50,732 bases of DNA from an uncultured Methanobrevibacter sp. (lineage in GTDB: Archaea; Methanobacteriota; Methanobacteria; Methanobacteriales; Methanobacteriaceae). Below are positions 26,704-35,706 of this stretch, in pieces. Where the stretch lies: contig NZ_CAMVEE010000012.1 in assembly GCF_947166415.1 (NCBI RefSeq), positions 1-50,732 on the forward strand, read 5' to 3'. A model generated the notes under the pieces. That model saw only the letters and a list, made by a program, of their open reading frames with translations. It ran no database searches and was not told the DNA's origin. Position numbers and translations under genes: made by a program. Numbering within the stretch: the stretch's first letter is position 1; each line of letters starts with the position of its first letter.

Positions 26704-27330
26704 ATGAGTAGTGGAAAAAATGATGAAAGTATTAAATCTTGCATTATCTTATGTGGAGGGCAGAGTAGAAGAATGGGTAAGGATAAAGGATCTCTCATTA
26801 TTCAAGATAAACCTATGATCAAACACATTCTTTCTACATTAAACCATCAAATAAACGAAGTTATTATAGTTTTAAATGACAAATCTAGGATTGACAAGTA
26901 TAGTGAGTTCATTGACCCTACCGATTACACCTACACCATCAGATTTGTTGAAGACAAAATAAAAAATAAGGGACCATTGCCTGGAATCATGACCGGACTT
27001 TCATACATCTCAAGTGACTATGCCCTGGTGCTGCCATGTGACAGTCCATATGTTTCAAGAGATTACATCAACATCATGTTTGGAGAAATCAGTGAAAACT
27101 CACAAGCCATCGTTCCATACCATGATGATGAAAATAAGATAAAAACCTCAGAACCACTCCATTCCATCTATGATAAAAACATCATTCCTGAAATTGAAAA
27201 ATTAATTGGTGAAGATACACTTCATATCAAAGGTCTGATAGAAAAAATAGAAACAAAATTTGTTTTGATAGATAATAAAAAAATATTAAAAAAAGAATTT
27301 AGAAATCTTAATCGTCCAGAAGACATTTAA
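26704..27330 (+). CDS. mobA: Molybdenum cofactor guanylyltransferase
   Basis: Links GMP to molybdopterin or tungstopterin, making the dinucleotide cofactor used, for example, by formylmethanofuran dehydrogenase and formate dehydrogenase. The 208-residue nucleotidyltransferase has the signature ILCGGQSRRMGKDKGSL near residue 15 and the metal-binding ALVLPCDSPYVS near residue 114. A GGAGATTTAAT site precedes the ATG. Its stop overlaps the convergent rrp42 stop by 4 bp. Confidence 0.9.
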   Translation: MSSGKNDESIKSCIILCGGQSRRMGKDKGSLIIQDKPMIKHILSTLNHQINEVIIVLNDKSRIDKYSEFIDPTDYTYTIRFVEDKIKNKGPLPGIMTGLSYISSDYALVLPCDSPYVSRDYINIMFGEISENSQAIVPYHDDENKIKTSEPLHSIYDKNIIPEIEKLIGEDTLHIKGLIEKIETKFVLIDNKKILKKEFRNLNRPEDI

Positions 27331-28112
27331 AGATATTCAATTAATTCTTTTGTTTTTGAAATTGCTATATTGACTGCTCCAAGAATTTCATCTTTGGTGA
27401 ACGGTTTGGAACCGCCTTTTTGCATGGAACAGATTCTGCCGTCTTTAGTAACACCAACATTCAAACGAGCACTAGCTACTCTTTCTTCATCTAATGTTGG
27501 ATCTAAAACCATCTTGTCACCAATTTTAACGAAAGTGCATAAAGCCAATTCGTTGTTGATTGGTAAATCGAAGGTTTCATCTTCACTAAGGACTACTTCT
27601 TCATCCACTATTTCAGCAACAGGCAATTTAGTGGATTTGAGTGCAGCCATAACAGCCAATTCACAAGCGTCGAAAAGGTTTCCGCAGTTGTCGATAATGT
27701 GTAAGTCAATGAATAACATCCAAACATGTTTTCCTTCTTCAACACATAACTTATCCAATTCAACCAATTCACTTTCACGGATTCCTCTGTCCACTACACG
27801 TGCAAGTTCAATGGAATCGTCACTAGGTGGACCAGGTTCAAAATTCGGATCAGCCATAGGCAACATTTCACAATTGGTCATTAACACTCCAAGGTCTGGA
27901 GTATCAGGGAATGGGCTTCCAAGTTGTGGTTTAATACCTACAATAACTTGAGTTCCACCGAGTTTTACACGAGCAGAACCTTCAGCTTTTGAAATAACAT
28001 TAGTTTCAATAGAGATATCCCTATATTCATTTAATTCCCTGCCATCTTCTCTTTTATCATTTTTGACAAGGTTAGTTATACTTTGTCTTGTAATTTCTGG
28101 TACTATATCCAT
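27327..28112 (-). CDS. rrp42: Archaeal exosome subunit Rrp42
   Basis: Non-catalytic RNase PH-fold subunit of the exosome ring, pairing with Rrp41 for 3'-5' RNA degradation and tailing. From the ATG at 28112 the product is 261 residues (MDIVPEITRQSITNLVKNDK). Diagnostic segments include REDGRELNEYRDISIETNVI and ARVKLGGTQVIVGIK. The frame extends to GTG 28121, but GGGTGG at that place acts as the ribosome binding site for 28112. It is the last gene of the exosome cluster. Confidence 0.95.
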   Translation of the reverse strand: MDIVPEITRQSITNLVKNDKREDGRELNEYRDISIETNVISKAEGSARVKLGGTQVIVGIKPQLGSPFPDTPDLGVLMTNCEMLPMADPNFEPGPPSDDSIELARVVDRGIRESELVELDKLCVEEGKHVWMLFIDLHIIDNCGNLFDACELAVMAALKSTKLPVAEIVDEEVVLSEDETFDLPINNELALCTFVKIGDKMVLDPTLDEERVASARLNVGVTKDGRICSMQKGGSKPFTKDEILGAVNIAISKTKELIEYL

Positions 28113-28124
28113 TTTATCCACCCA

Positions 28125-28820
28125 CTATTCTGTAGCATATTTTTTCATTAAAGCTTCTTTTTGGAGCTCGCTTACTTGGCGACATCCTTCCATAGCTAAA
28201 TCAATTGCTTTTGCAAATTCTTCTTCTGTTAAATTACCGTCACTTTGTAATAAGGTAATTTCTCCGGTTCTTGGCATCATAGCTATTGGAACATCCGCTT
28301 GACCTTCCTTATCTTCATATTCGGATAAGTCGAGTACAACTTCATCATTTACTTTACCTGCAGCGCAACCTACAACAATGTCTTTCATAGGTACTCCTGC
28401 ATCCACTAAAGCAACGGAAGCCGCAGTGATTCCTGCACAACGGGTTCCTCCTTCAGCTTCAATTACTTCTATATAAATATCAATCATTGAACGAGGATAG
28501 TTTTCTAACATTAATGCTGGCCTTAATGCATCAGCAGTGATTTTAGAAATCTCTGATGACCTTCTGTCAGGTCCTGGTCTTTTTCTGTCATCTACTGAAA
28601 ATGGAGCCATATTATATCTAACTCTAATTACACCTGTATTAGGTTCAAGCAATCTTCTAATATAGGATTCTCTTGGTCCATAAACAGCAACTAATATTTT
28701 ATTTCCTCCAACTTCTAAATAAGCAGAACCATCTGCACGTTCAAGAACTCCTGCTTCAATTTTAATAGGACGTAATTCATCAAACTTCCTACCATCTTGT
28801 CTTATCATTTCTGACATCAT
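28125..28820 (-). CDS. rrp41: Archaeal exosome catalytic subunit Rrp41
   Basis: Phosphorolytic active subunit of the exosome. The 231-residue RNase PH-fold protein carries [33 protein letters not shown], the Arg-rich [15 protein letters not shown] segment and [18 protein letters not shown], all typical. A GAGGTTGAT site precedes ATGATG at the start. It lies 33 bp after rrp4 and 12 bp before the rrp42 start codon, so one transcript is expected. Confidence 0.96.
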   Translation of the reverse strand: MMSEMIRQDGRKFDELRPIKIEAGVLERADGSAYLEVGGNKILVAVYGPRESYIRRLLEPNTGVIRVRYNMAPFSVDDRKRPGPDRRSSEISKITADALRPALMLENYPRSMIDIYIEVIEAEGGTRCAGITAASVALVDAGVPMKDIVVGCAAGKVNDEVVLDLSEYEDKEGQADVPIAMMPRTGEITLLQSDGNLTEEEFAKAIDLAMEGCRQVSELQKEALMKKYATE

Positions 28821-28853
28821 ATCAACCTCATTTAATATTCGAAGAATAAATAA

Positions 28854-29792
28854 TCATTGCTTATTATTTAAAATAAAAGAATTGTTTGAGTTATCTCCAT
28901 AAGATAAAGTTGTATCTTTTTTGTTTTTCCTCTTGAATTCTTCAATAACTTCAGCTATATTAGGCTTATCTTCTTTTTCTTTTTTAATTTCTTCTGCTTC
29001 TTTTTCCTGAGCTTCTCTTTCTTCTTGCTCTAATTCTTCTTTGAAATTTTGGAGCTTAGGTTTTTCTAAAACAAATTCTTCCTCTTCTTCGTTCTCTTCA
29101 GGAACTTCTTCAGGAGGAAGTTCACCATCAATAGCTAAATACAATTTGTTTTTGATTTTATTGGTTAAACCGGAAGTGTGAGCTTCAGCTTCAATTAAAT
29201 GAATAACATCTTTGGTAAGCTGTTCCATGTCTTCATCTCCTTTAACCCAGACAAGACCGTTTTGACCAACGACAATTTTACATTTGGTTTTGTCCTTAAT
29301 CATGTTGATCATAGAACCTTTTTTACCAATTAATCTAGGAACTTTGGTTGGAGCGATATCTACAATGATTCCTCCTTTAAATTTACCCATTCCTCTTCCT
29401 TTCAAACCGAGTTTTGCCTTTTTGATTTCATCAACATCGACAACTCTTAAAAATAGCACATCCCCAACATCATAAACCTTGTTGAGCTCTTTTTTCTCAC
29501 GACCAAACACTTCAAAAGCAGGTAAAATTCCGGAATATGGTGAATTGATGTCAACATCCCACATTGAGAATCTTACATCATTAATTTTACCAATAACGAC
29601 ATCTCCTTTTTTAGGAACATATTTACTTTTAAGAGGAATAACTCTAATCTTCTTATTCCTTAAAGAAACAAGTCCCATTAAAGAAGAACAAACTTTACCA
29701 TTCTCTTTAAAGGTACCTCTTCCTGAATAGTATTCATCATCGGATAATACTTGTCCAGGAATAACTAAATCTTTATTCTCCACATATATCAT
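28854..29792 (-). CDS. rrp4: Exosome cap subunit Rrp4
   Basis: RNA-binding cap of the exosome with S1 and KH domains. The 312-residue protein has an N-terminal domain ([19 protein letters not shown]), an S1 domain (about 64-140, [20 protein letters not shown]) and a KH domain (about 148-220, [19 protein letters not shown]). The C-terminus, beyond about residue 230, is a long Glu/Lys-rich tail that is extended compared with many Rrp4 proteins and looks disordered. It sits between SBDS and rrp41 in the superoperon. Confidence 0.95.
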   Translation of the reverse strand: MIYVENKDLVIPGQVLSDDEYYSGRGTFKENGKVCSSLMGLVSLRNKKIRVIPLKSKYVPKKGDVVIGKINDVRFSMWDVDINSPYSGILPAFEVFGREKKELNKVYDVGDVLFLRVVDVDEIKKAKLGLKGRGMGKFKGGIIVDIAPTKVPRLIGKKGSMINMIKDKTKCKIVVGQNGLVWVKGDEDMEQLTKDVIHLIEAEAHTSGLTNKIKNKLYLAIDGELPPEEVPEENEEEEEFVLEKPKLQNFKEELEQEEREAQEKEAEEIKKEKEDKPNIAEVIEEFKRKNKKDTTLSYGDNSNNSFILNNKQ

Positions 29793-29821
29793 AATAATCC
29801 CATAAGTTGAAATTAATTAAA

Positions 29822-30523
29822 TTATTTAATCGTTCTAGTTTCTGCTTCTCCGCCTGAAATTTCCGCCATTTTAGCGGCGAAAGAATCTTGAAGACCACCA
29901 GGCATTTCTATAATTCCAATCCAGAAACCGTCTTGCTGCCATTCCTCATTGATGATTTCCCCGAATCCATGAATGACTGAATAGGCGCCGCCTGCTGCTG
30001 AACCAGGAAGCCTGACCGCAACTTTGACTTTCTCAAATCTGATTGGAATAAGTGGCTTGATGGCTTTTAAGGCATTTTGCACTTGCTGGTCCACGGATGT
30101 GAATGGGTCAAACTTGACTTTTGCCTCATCAATTGCATTTTCAATTCTTTGTGCAGGATGAGGTAATCCGTTTTGAGGATTCACTGCCTCTTTAGCTATT
30201 TTAGCAATGACCATCTTTCTTTTATCCTCTTGCATGTGCCTTTTCTGTTCAGCGGTTAATTGAACAGTCCCCTTTTCAAGTATGACTTTGGAAACTTCAA
30301 TAGGGTCTGTAGTTTCAAAAATTTTATTCATTGCTTCTTCTGAAGCCTTATCCCCTTTTTTGGAGTCTTTAAAAATTTCTTCAACAGCTAAAAGATCTTC
30401 AATGGCAACGTCCTTGCCATCTGGATTTCTATATTCAGCTGCTAAATCAGGGTCAACCAATATCTCAAAATGTTCACCGCAGTATTCATATTTAGCAATT
30501 ATGGCTTCATCAACATTTACCAT
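29822..30523 (-). CDS. sdo1: SBDS/Sdo1 ribosome maturation protein
   Basis: Homologue of the Shwachman-Bodian-Diamond protein, which releases the eIF6 anti-association factor from 60S/50S subunits. The 233-residue, three-domain protein starts [21 protein letters not shown] and contains [15 protein letters not shown] and the C-terminal ferredoxin-like domain ([20 protein letters not shown]). The start follows a GGGATATTTCA sequence. Its position between psmA and rrp4 is the conserved archaeal order. Confidence 0.95.
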   Translation of the reverse strand: MVNVDEAIIAKYEYCGEHFEILVDPDLAAEYRNPDGKDVAIEDLLAVEEIFKDSKKGDKASEEAMNKIFETTDPIEVSKVILEKGTVQLTAEQKRHMQEDKRKMVIAKIAKEAVNPQNGLPHPAQRIENAIDEAKVKFDPFTSVDQQVQNALKAIKPLIPIRFEKVKVAVRLPGSAAGGAYSVIHGFGEIINEEWQQDGFWIGIIEMPGGLQDSFAAKMAEISGGEAETRTIK

Positions 30524-30558
30524 TGAAATATCCCCTAACTAACATTTTATAAGATTAA

Positions 30559-31341
30559 TTATTCGTCTTCTTCAGAATCTTCTTCAGTTTCTTCAGCTTC
30601 TTCTTCAACTTCCTCTTCTTTTGCCAATACTTCATCGATGTATTTTTGCACTTCGTCTTGAGGGAGTTTGACATATTCGCCGTCATCTTTCTTGATGACT
30701 GCGATTTCAACATTATTAGAAGTGGTTTCGTGGTCTGTTGCATCATTGATTGCAGTGATTGCCAAACTGATTGCTCCTTCTAATGTAATGTCATCTTCAT
30801 ATTTTTCTTCAAAGATATCCATAGCAGCAGATCTGCCTGAACCAATAGCGGTTGCTTTATATTCGATTAATGCTCCACTAGGGTCTGTTTCGAACAGTTT
30901 GCATTTACCATCGTATACTCCTCCTATGATTAAAGCGGAACCGAATGGCCTTACACCACCGTTTTGAGTATACAATTGTAGCATGTCACATAATTTTTTG
31001 GATAAACTTTCAACCCTGATAGGTTCGCTGTATGTGATCTTATTGATTTGAGCTTCGACTCTTGCTCTTTCAACCAAAGCTCTTGCGTCTGCTACAAGAC
31101 CTGAAGTAGCTGCTCCAATATGCTCATCAATCTTGAATATTTTTTCAATTGATGATGCTTCAACTAAACTAGAAGTAGTTCTTTTGTCAACAGCTAAAAC
31201 AATTCCTTCGGAACTTTTAACACCGATTGATGTAGTTCCTCTTTTAACAGCTTCTCTTGCATATTCTACTTGGAAAAGTCTTCCATCTGGGCTAAATACA
31301 GTAATAGCCCTATCATATCCGGCATTTTGTAAAGGTTGCAT
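30559..31341 (-). CDS. psmA: Proteasome alpha subunit
   Basis: Forms the outer heptameric rings and gate of the 20S proteasome. The 260-residue protein starts [20 protein letters not shown], the gating N-terminus, and has [15 protein letters not shown], then [20 protein letters not shown] Glu-rich C-terminal tail follows [19 protein letters not shown] site precedes the ATG. It begins after a 224-bp gap from the RNase P genes, with its own TATA-like promoter near 31510-31545. The beta subunit is not in this window. Confidence 0.96.
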   Translation of the reverse strand: MQPLQNAGYDRAITVFSPDGRLFQVEYAREAVKRGTTSIGVKSSEGIVLAVDKRTTSSLVEASSIEKIFKIDEHIGAATSGLVADARALVERARVEAQINKITYSEPIRVESLSKKLCDMLQLYTQNGGVRPFGSALIIGGVYDGKCKLFETDPSGALIEYKATAIGSGRSAAMDIFEEKYEDDITLEGAISLAITAINDATDHETTSNNVEIAVIKKDDGEYVKLPQDEVQKYIDEVLAKEEEVEEEAEETEEDSEEDE

Positions 31342-31565
31342 ATTAATACCTCATATTTTTATATAAATATTTTAATAAATATCAATTTTTAAATTCGACA
31401 ACATAAAAAATAAAACCAAATCTTCCATGAAAAGGCAAATTTTAATTTTAATTACTACATTGTAGCATATTAAAATATTTTTTTATTCTTTTTCCATAAA
31501 TCCAATTGATATTTATATTAATATATTATTTATATAGTTTTCTATTTTAAACTAACAAAAAGTAA

Positions 31566-31922
31566 TTAAATAAATTTGTCCGATGATTTTATTGTTCCGG
31601 ACAAGCCGATGGTTGTAATTGAAATCCTACTTCCATTGAACCTGTTTGCCAATGCAAGAGATGACCTGACCTCATCAACATAATCCCTTTGACACCTAAT
31701 AATAGCCTTATAACTATAAAATTCACCATTATTATCGCATTCATAGAATTTCATGACCCATAAGTTGAAATTGCCTGAATTGAGTTCCCCCTGGAATCTT
31801 ACACAGGCATCCCATACGATTGTAACCAAATCATCTTTAGTAATTCCGGATTCACTTTTGATATCAACAGTCAAGTATCTGTTGTTTTTCCTAAGTGTAG
31901 GCGGCAAGACTTTAAGACCCAT
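31566..31922 (-). CDS. rnp2: RNase P protein component 2 (Pop5)
   Basis: Protein cofactor of archaeal RNase P, which trims tRNA 5' ends and pairs with Rnp3. About 118 residues begin MGLKVLPPTLRKNNRYLTVDI, and the C-terminal segment CQRDYVDEVRSSLALANRFNG matches the family. Two adjacent ATG codons (31925, 31922) follow a GGAGGG site. The second has better spacing. The start lies inside the end of rnp3, a short overlap that implies coupled translation. Confidence 0.92.
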   Translation of the reverse strand: MGLKVLPPTLRKNNRYLTVDIKSESGITKDDLVTIVWDACVRFQGELNSGNFNLWVMKFYECDNNGEFYSYKAIIRCQRDYVDEVRSSLALANRFNGSRISITTIGLSGTIKSSDKFI

Positions 31923-32622
31923 CATCAACCCTCCTGACACCTTTAAAAATCATATTCTCCCTATTCTTATTGAATTCAAGTATTTCTGAAGCAGTATGGA
32001 ATGACTTGTCAATATCTCCATCTGACAATCCTGTTTGCTTGAAAAAGGCTACAAAATCATGGGTTGTTCTGATATCAAATATGGAATGAGCCCTTGAGGA
32101 TAAAATCAATGGAAAATCATATTTCCAGTATAGGGTATAAACATCCTTAAAATTAGAAATTATTTTTGATCTATATGACAAATAGCTTTTTAGAATATCA
32201 TTGAAACATAATTCAACGGCAACATTGTTTTTTAACGCTTCCTTTGCAAGCACATGATTCAAGCCGCTGTCATAACGCTTTAGATATGGCCTTGATAAAA
32301 CATCTATTTTCACATTCTCCAAAGAGGACCGGTTCACTTTCAAATCCCCTCCCACAACAGAGATGCATAATGCCTTGTTCCTGAATTTGGAAACGCTCTT
32401 TCTTATTTCATTAATGTTATTTGATTTTATTTCCAGAGTATAATCAATGGAGATGTCTTCGCATAACTCCTCTTGCAACTCCTTTTTAAAATTTAGCGCA
32501 TTTGAAAAATCATTCTGACTATAAGAAAAATTAATATGGTCCCAGCCATATTTTGAAGCTTCCTTTGCCAGAATTATATTGTTTTCAAAGCTATTTCCCA
32601 CAATGTTTAAATCAAAAAACAT
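31912..32622 (-). CDS. rnp3: RNase P protein component 3 (Rpp30)
   Basis: TIM-barrel protein of RNase P that forms a heterotetramer with Pop5. The 236-residue product starts MFFDLNIVGNSFENNI and includes LCISVVGGDLKVNRSSLENV and YDSGLNHVLAKEALKNNVAVELCF, typical of Rpp30. A SSRAHSIFDIRTTHD segment with conserved Ser/Arg follows. No strong Shine-Dalgarno is seen at this ATG. It is the first gene of the rnp3-rnp2 pair that precedes psmA, a conserved archaeal arrangement. Confidence 0.92.
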   Translation of the reverse strand: MFFDLNIVGNSFENNIILAKEASKYGWDHINFSYSQNDFSNALNFKKELQEELCEDISIDYTLEIKSNNINEIRKSVSKFRNKALCISVVGGDLKVNRSSLENVKIDVLSRPYLKRYDSGLNHVLAKEALKNNVAVELCFNDILKSYLSYRSKIISNFKDVYTLYWKYDFPLILSSRAHSIFDIRTTHDFVAFFKQTGLSDGDIDKSFHTASEILEFNKNRENMIFKGVRRVDDGS

Positions 32623-32689
32623 GTTTCATAATTTATTGTTTAAAATATTAATAATTTTTTAAAAAAAAATGAAGTGATTGAAAAATCAC

Positions 32690-33340
32690 TTATTGGTATC
32701 TGTAGAAATCAACTTGCCAACTTACAGTCTCATAATAGTCTATAGTGATTGTTTGAGCGCTGGATGAGGTATATTCAAATGAATCAGACCTGGTTTCTAC
32801 AGCACTGGTGGAACCCCACTCAACACCTCCAGAATGCCCATTAGGTGCGGTAACATACAAATGGTTGTCTGCATAATTTTTAATAGGAAATGCTGAAAGC
32901 TCAACCTTTATCTTTCCTGCAGGAACATTGATTGTTTGTGAACCTGAACCTGAACCGGAATAGCTTCCTATTGATTCCCATGACTTGGATTCTGCCGGCT
33001 TCGCCGTGGTTGTGGATTGGGAAGATGAGGAAGTTTGAGTATTCTGTGAGCCAGATTCTCCACTAGAACTGCTGGATTCTTCATTAACAGCCTGAATTGC
33101 AGAAGAAGCGGCACTATTATCCTGATTACTTGATTGTACAGAACCTGAATTCATATTCAAAGCAAAATAGCCTATTGTGGCGACAAGAATAATTATTATT
33201 GCAAGCAAAGCAATGATAATATACTTTGAATTATTGGAACTTTCCTGCACAGTTGGTTTTGGTGTTTCCAAAGAACTACCGCATTTAGTACAAAACTTTG
33301 ATTTATCCTTATTTTCAAAACCGCAGTTACTACATTTCAT
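32690..33340 (-). CDS. Zinc-ribbon, membrane-tethered protein with Ser-rich linker
   Basis: A 216-residue protein. Residues 1-30 form a zinc ribbon (MKCSNCGFENKDKSKFCTKCG). A transmembrane helix follows (about 46-65, YIIIALLAIIIILVATIGYFAL), then an Asn/Ser/Gln-rich linker, and an extracellular C-terminal beta-rich domain of about 90 residues (TINVPAGKIKVELSAFPIKN to VSWQVDFYRYQ). The frame reaches ATG 33352, but 33340 is closer to the ribbon start. No known function. It is the cytoplasmic-ribbon, outside-domain type common in methanogens. Confidence 0.8.
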   Translation of the reverse strand: MKCSNCGFENKDKSKFCTKCGSSLETPKPTVQESSNNSKYIIIALLAIIIILVATIGYFALNMNSGSVQSSNQDNSAASSAIQAVNEESSSSSGESGSQNTQTSSSSQSTTTAKPAESKSWESIGSYSGSGSGSQTINVPAGKIKVELSAFPIKNYADNHLYVTAPNGHSGGVEWGSTSAVETRSDSFEYTSSSAQTITIDYYETVSWQVDFYRYQ

Positions 33341-33470
33341 AGTTATCATCAATACATTTAGTTACTTTTATTTTTAACACAAGATATATATTAAATTACT
33401 TATTCTAAACAATCCATTATAAAAAAAGATTATACCGATTTAAAAGGTACATAACTTAATATTAATAACA

Positions 33471-33486
33471 TTATAACATGTTATAA
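33471..33486. promoter_or_regulatory. Perfect 16-bp palindrome before the small winged-helix gene
   Basis: TTATAACATGTTATAA, centred about 43 bp before the ATG at 33522 and followed by a TATA-like stretch (TTTTATAGTATAAA). A palindromic operator placed next to its regulator gene suggests autoregulation. The half-site AACA/TGTT resembles the cysteine-locus sites but lacks the 2-bp spacer. Confidence 0.55.
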
Positions 33487-33521
33487 AACATTTTATAGTA
33501 TAAACAATATAATAGATTAGT

Positions 33522-33809
33522 ATGACAAAAGAAAATGATGAACTTTTGAAATTAACTTCATACGTTCAAATTTCTAAATATAGGGAAAAAACTTTAAAAT
33601 CTATTGGAGACGATGTTAAGATACCGACCAACATTGCAAAAGATAGTGGAATTAGAACTAACCATATTTCCAAAGTTCTAAGCGAATTAAAAAGTAAAGA
33701 TATTGTCGAATGTATCAATGAAGAAGCTCGTAAAGGTAGATTATACAGGTTGACCGATACCGGCAAGGAAGTTTTAGACACTATTAAAGACAAGGAGAAC
33801 AAGGAATGA
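33522..33809 (+). CDS. Small winged-helix transcriptional regulator
   Basis: A 95-residue DNA-binding protein. The recognition region IPTNIAKDSGIRTNHISKVLSELKSKDIV is a winged helix, with the wing in ARKGRLYRLTDTGKEVLDTI. It resembles MarR/ArsR-like archaeal regulators, with no metal-binding Cys cluster. The nearest gene on the other strand is the HExxH gene, whose stop is adjacent (33810). The regulator is divergent from the zinc-ribbon membrane protein (32690-33340). A perfect palindrome lies upstream. Ligand unknown. Confidence 0.85.
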   Translation: MTKENDELLKLTSYVQISKYREKTLKSIGDDVKIPTNIAKDSGIRTNHISKVLSELKSKDIVECINEEARKGRLYRLTDTGKEVLDTIKDKENKE

Positions 33810-34793
33810 TCAGATATCCATTCCTTCTCTAATATGTTCTAATTCTTCTATAATATCTTCATTGGAAGCTGTTTTAAAAACATCATACAAAACTTTTAAC
33901 AAAATACTATTTTTAACCCCTAACGGGAAACATTCATCTGTTTCTATTTGAATCGAATCATTTGATGGAGAGTTCAAATCTTTTCTATACTGCAATTTAA
34001 TCTCTTCTCGAATGTCTTCATCAATATATTTTTCCAGATAGACAATAATTTCATTGGCAAAGCTATTGCCAAAAATAATCATTTCATTTAAAGAATCCTT
34101 ATCATAGTCCAATTGATTAATCAGATTATTGAATGAACCATAATTTTGATAACCGTAAGGAATGAACCTTCCTTCAACCGTGTGGGCGCAATATTCATTC
34201 ATTATCTTAAATTCAGGAAGTGTTAAAAAGAACCAGATGAAACTTTCCAATGTGGATGATGTCCTAATGTTGAATATTCTGCATAACAGGTTTTCGATTA
34301 TATCAAACAGCAGGTAGTGAGCCAATTCATGAATGATTGTGGCAATCTGAGTGGAATCATCCAAACGATCATCATAGTAAATGCAGTTGCCTAAAAATAT
34401 GTATCCCCTTTCAAAGCCTCTTGCTTTAGGTTTGCACTCAGTGAATATGCCTGCTAGCCTTAAAATCTTATCTTTGATTGTGCTGCCATAAATTTCAACA
34501 TAGTCTGCTCTTTTAAAGATGTTGGACAGCAGTTCACCGTATTCCTCATCACTGATTTTGGCATTCAAAAGCAGATTTTCATTATATTCACTGAACAGGA
34601 TGTCAAAATCTTCTATGGTAATTGGATTAATCTGCTTATTGCATCGTGTGCAGAAGACAGCATAATCAAGATTTACTTCACCGCAATAAGGACATACATG
34701 TTCCATAATCAGTTTATTACCGCAATGAGTGCAGTAATTATTTTCCTTTAAATTCAAAGTCCCGCAAATATCACAGTGTATCAAAATTACCAC
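33810..34793 (-). CDS. Zinc-ribbon protein with HExxH metalloprotease-like domain
   Basis: A 327-residue protein with two N-terminal zinc ribbons (HCDICGTLNLKENNYCTHCG and CPYCGEVNLDYAVFCTRC) followed by a mostly helical domain. It holds IATIIHELAHYLLFDI, an HExxH zincin motif. Further Cys/His-bearing parts (NEYCAHTVEGRF) may contribute. The start is uncertain. The frame opens at GTG 34793, overlapping the upstream stop by 1 bp. TTG 34784 has slightly better ribosome binding site spacing. It is translated after the seven-ribbon gene. A protease is likely but substrates are unknown. Confidence 0.78.
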   Translation of the reverse strand: MVILIHCDICGTLNLKENNYCTHCGNKLIMEHVCPYCGEVNLDYAVFCTRCNKQINPITIEDFDILFSEYNENLLLNAKISDEEYGELLSNIFKRADYVEIYGSTIKDKILRLAGIFTECKPKARGFERGYIFLGNCIYYDDRLDDSTQIATIIHELAHYLLFDIIENLLCRIFNIRTSSTLESFIWFFLTLPEFKIMNEYCAHTVEGRFIPYGYQNYGSFNNLINQLDYDKDSLNEMIIFGNSFANEIIVYLEKYIDEDIREEIKLQYRKDLNSPSNDSIQIETDECFPLGVKNSILLKVLYDVFKTASNEDIIEELEHIREGMDI

Positions 34794-35680
34794 TACCTAA
34801 GAACGCTTTTAATGTTTTTAACTGTTTTGTGAATTGAATTAGAATAATCTATGCTTCTTTTAATATTCTTTCCGCAATTATGGCAAAAATCAGTATCCCA
34901 ATCTAAGATTTCACCACAAGAACAGATTATTTTTGTTTTGATTATTTTTTGAGGATTGAGTGGCCTGTCACATGTTTCGCAAAATTTTAATCCTCTCTTA
35001 TTCTTATGGCCGCAAACACAAATCAAAAGGGAATCTTCCTTATTCAAGCTTTTTCCACAACCTACACAAAAGTCGGATGTGACTTCATTGATTGTGGAGC
35101 AAGTGCATAAAATTGAAATTGAAGATGATGGCCCATAATTCTTCAATGGCCTTCCGCAGTTTTTGCAGAACTGGGAGAACTTTTCATTTTCCTCACCGCA
35201 AAAACAGAAAATTGAATCCTTGAATTCCAGATTGAAATTGCTGAAATTGTCTTTGTTTTGAAACGGAACCTCTCTCAATTGCCTTCCGCACATGTCGCAG
35301 AATAAGTTTTCTTTGGGATTTACATTGCCGCATTCGCAAAGGACATTTCCTATTTCAAATTTTGGTTTTGGTTTATGCTTTAAAATTCTTGATAGTCTAC
35401 TTTGAGATCTCTTAGCACCACACATATAACAATATTCGTTATTTACATCATTCAAATAGCCGCAAGAGCATATTTCATATTTGAAATCAATGTTATCCCT
35501 TTCAATATATGGCGAAAAGTCTATGCTGAAATTAAAAAAACCGATATCGTGAATAGGCGGTATCAGAACAATTAAATCACCGCTGTCAACATGGCCTGTT
35601 TTACATCCACATTGCGTGCAGAAAGGTTCGTTTGGAAGAACTCTATGGCCACAATTATGACAAAAATTCTCTAAAGCCAC
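34793..35680 (-). CDS. Seven-zinc-ribbon protein
   Basis: A 295-residue soluble protein that is almost entirely tandem zinc ribbons. I count seven Cys-pair units: residues 7-25 (CHNC...CTQC) and then a unit every 25-45 residues, the last being ICSCGEILDWDTDFCHNCG. The second to seventh share the pattern CxCG-N(10-12)-FCxxCGRxL. No other domain is seen. It is followed by the HExxH protein with overlapping stop/start and preceded at 26 bp by the DHH gene, so the three are likely cotranscribed. A scaffold or metal/nucleic-acid-binding role is possible but unproven. Confidence 0.82.
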   Translation of the reverse strand: MALENFCHNCGHRVLPNEPFCTQCGCKTGHVDSGDLIVLIPPIHDIGFFNFSIDFSPYIERDNIDFKYEICSCGYLNDVNNEYCYMCGAKRSQSRLSRILKHKPKPKFEIGNVLCECGNVNPKENLFCDMCGRQLREVPFQNKDNFSNFNLEFKDSIFCFCGEENEKFSQFCKNCGRPLKNYGPSSSISILCTCSTINEVTSDFCVGCGKSLNKEDSLLICVCGHKNKRGLKFCETCDRPLNPQKIIKTKIICSCGEILDWDTDFCHNCGKNIKRSIDYSNSIHKTVKNIKSVLR

Positions 35681-35706
35681 TTAAAACACCCATTCACTTA
35701 ATTGAA

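Noticed and set aside
27370..27951. 193-codon open frame on the plus strand
   Set aside because: Antisense shadow of rrp42. The real gene has strong family motifs and a Shine-Dalgarno.
31455..31465. CTACATTGTAG palindrome between rnp2 and psmA
   Set aside because: It is short, a single occurrence, and not placed at an obvious TATA or start site. Chance is likely in AT-rich DNA.
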